From the NCBI GenBank assembly GCA_016932035.1, contig JAFGDR010000036.1:24715-88714 (forward strand): DNA of 64,000 bases, written 5' to 3'. A program made the translations under genes and the position numbers. This DNA comes from Candidatus Cloacimonadota bacterium. GTDB lineage: Bacteria > Cloacimonadota > Cloacimonadia > JGIOTU-2. The notes below the pieces were generated by a model, which was not told the origin of the DNA, searched no databases, and worked only from the letters and a program-made list of their open reading frames with translations. The first letter of the stretch is position 1, and every line of letters begins with the position of its first letter. Positions 63,178 to 64,000 of this stretch are shown here, piece after piece.

Positions 63178-64000
63178 CAGGAATCCTTCTTAACTTTTCT
63201 CTGAACGAGTTTCTTCATTCCATATTCAATGATGGGCATGAAGGTATTTGCAATTAGAAGTGCAAACATAAATCCTTCTGCAAAAAGTGAGAATTTCCGA
63301 ATGAAAACAGTAAGAAATCCTACAAGCAATCCATATATCCAGATCGAATACTTTTCTTTTGGCATCGAAACCGGATCGGTAACCATAAATACCGAACCGA
63401 ACATTATACCACCGCTGAAGAGAAAAATCAGTGGATCCATTCCATAGAAAATAACGGTGAAGATAATAAAACTCACCAGTGTTGAGATAATCGGCTGCCA
63501 CTTTGCCGTTTTTGTAATGATGAGATAGATCGCAGCTATAATAATAAGGATTGCAGAGGTCTCTCCACTGCTTCCAGGTATCATACCGAAGAAGAGTTTT
63601 GGAAGTGCTGTGAGTTCACCTGCTTGTTTAAACTGTATCATTGGTGTGGCAGAAGTTATGAGTTGTGAGTGTGAAAAGTGAGTGAATCCTCCAGGAAATG
63701 ATGTAAATGGTTTCATCCACATAATGGTCATCGCATTAGGAAAAGCAATATACAAAAAGGTTCGACCGAGTATTGTCGGATTAAAAACATTTTTCCCAAA
63801 TCCCCCGAAAACCATCTTCCCGAAACTCACTGCGACAACTGAACCCACTGCTGCCATCCATAATGGAATTGTTGGAGGAAGTGTCAGAGAAAGTAGAGAA
63901 CCAGTTACAAAAACAGCAGTAGAAATCTTTCCCTTTGGTTTATTTCTTATGAATACATACTCTGTGAGACAAGCAAAAAAGTTTGTTACAAGAACAACTA
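63177..64000 (-). CDS. nqrB: NQR subunit B, partial
   Basis: The C-terminal 274 residues of NqrB, the sodium-translocating membrane subunit with covalent FMN; the N terminus lies beyond base 64000. The frame stays open to the edge (VVLVTNFFACLTEYVF ...), so the internal ATG at 63857 is not the start. Recognisable: KNVFNPTILGRTFLYIAFP, the flavinylation-type LITSATPM, GGIMFGSVFMVTDPVS. The last base of its stop shares position 63177 with the nqrC ATG. nqrA, if present, would be farther upstream. Confidence 0.93.
   Translation of the reverse strand, partial: VVLVTNFFACLTEYVFIRNKPKGKISTAVFVTGSLLSLTLPPTIPLWMAAVGSVVAVSFGKMVFGGFGKNVFNPTILGRTFLYIAFPNAMTIMWMKPFTSFPGGFTHFSHSQLITSATPMIQFKQAGELTALPKLFFGMIPGSSGETSAILIIIAAIYLIITKTAKWQPIISTLVSFIIFTVIFYGMDPLIFLFSGGIMFGSVFMVTDPVSMPKEKYSIWIYGLLVGFLTVFIRKFSLFAEGFMFALLIANTFMPIIEYGMKKLVQRKVKKDS

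Noticed and set aside
60269-64000. The operon as an Rnf complex.
   Set aside because: NqrF, with ferredoxin, FAD and NADH domains in one chain, and no RnfB/RnfC in the visible part, indicate NQR.

Overview
The window is about 64 kb of a low-GC, densely packed bacterial chromosome. The cell is a diderm: it has kdsB (LPS), a beta-barrel porin-like protein, lipoproteins and an NQR complex. It belongs near the Bacteroidetes/FCB group: there is a PorX-type response regulator with a PglZ domain, four exported proteins ending in type IX secretion (Por) C-terminal tails, a DUF2723 membrane glycosyltransferase-like protein, and a GlmM with the GEGNGG substrate loop. The gene mix suggests a fermentative anaerobe such as a Cloacimonadota-like lineage. 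That placement is inference; no 16S rRNA gene is present. I saw no tRNA, rRNA, CRISPR array, insertion sequence or prophage.

Layout. (1) 1-9179, minus strand: a catabolic cluster of AllH-, AllG- and AllF-type proteins (DUF2877, DUF1116, FdrA; the oxamate carbamoyltransferase type of E. coli), a metal-dependent cyclase/amidohydrolase, a three-subunit molybdenum hydroxylase (FAD, 2Fe-2S, Mo) and a CaiB-type CoA-transferase cut by the window edge. This looks like a pathway for a purine- or amide-type N-heterocycle. (2) 9463-13759: a PAS membrane protein without kinase domain, then on the plus strand a sugar nucleotidyltransferase, a solitary etfB and kdsB. (3) 13818-36559, minus strand: a long housekeeping run: hflK-hflC, rplM-rpsI-rpsB-tsf-pyrH-frr, ferredoxin, DUF2723, secA, topA, an ABC-type permease, rseP, tgt, porX, tsaE, glmM, mscS and a 2TM protein. 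(4) 36745-38934, plus strand: an FmdE-like protein and an aldehyde dehydrogenase, closed by a strong bidirectional terminator. (5) 39005-47314, minus strand: transglutaminase-like lipoprotein, TldD, a large C25 (gingipain-like) protein and a parallel beta-helix protein, the last two with Por tails. (6) 47548-49166: a small lipoprotein and an isolated HNH protein in AT-rich surroundings. (7) 49291-57769: porin-like protein; a four-gene operon (TPR, C45-type hydrolase, cyclic-nucleotide-binding membrane protein, RCK_C membrane protein); ferritin-like protein, M42 aminopeptidase, small membrane protein and an exported ComEC-like metallo-beta-lactamase protein. (8) 57873-64000, minus strand: a three-PAS histidine kinase and nqrBCDEF, nqrB being cut by the window end, followed by a Cys-rich protein of unknown function.

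The most unusual signals are a perfect eukaryote-style C2H2 zinc finger at the end of ribosomal protein S2; a six-cysteine insertion in the SecA motor domain; the AllFGH/cyclase/molybdenum hydroxylase/CoA-transferase cluster; a beta-helix gene whose only good start is ATT; and an operon pairing a Popeye-like cyclic-nucleotide-binding membrane protein with a half-Trk/RCK channel-like protein. A TTGACA hexamer recurs just upstream of many operon starts and is the best candidate for the local promoter -35 element.
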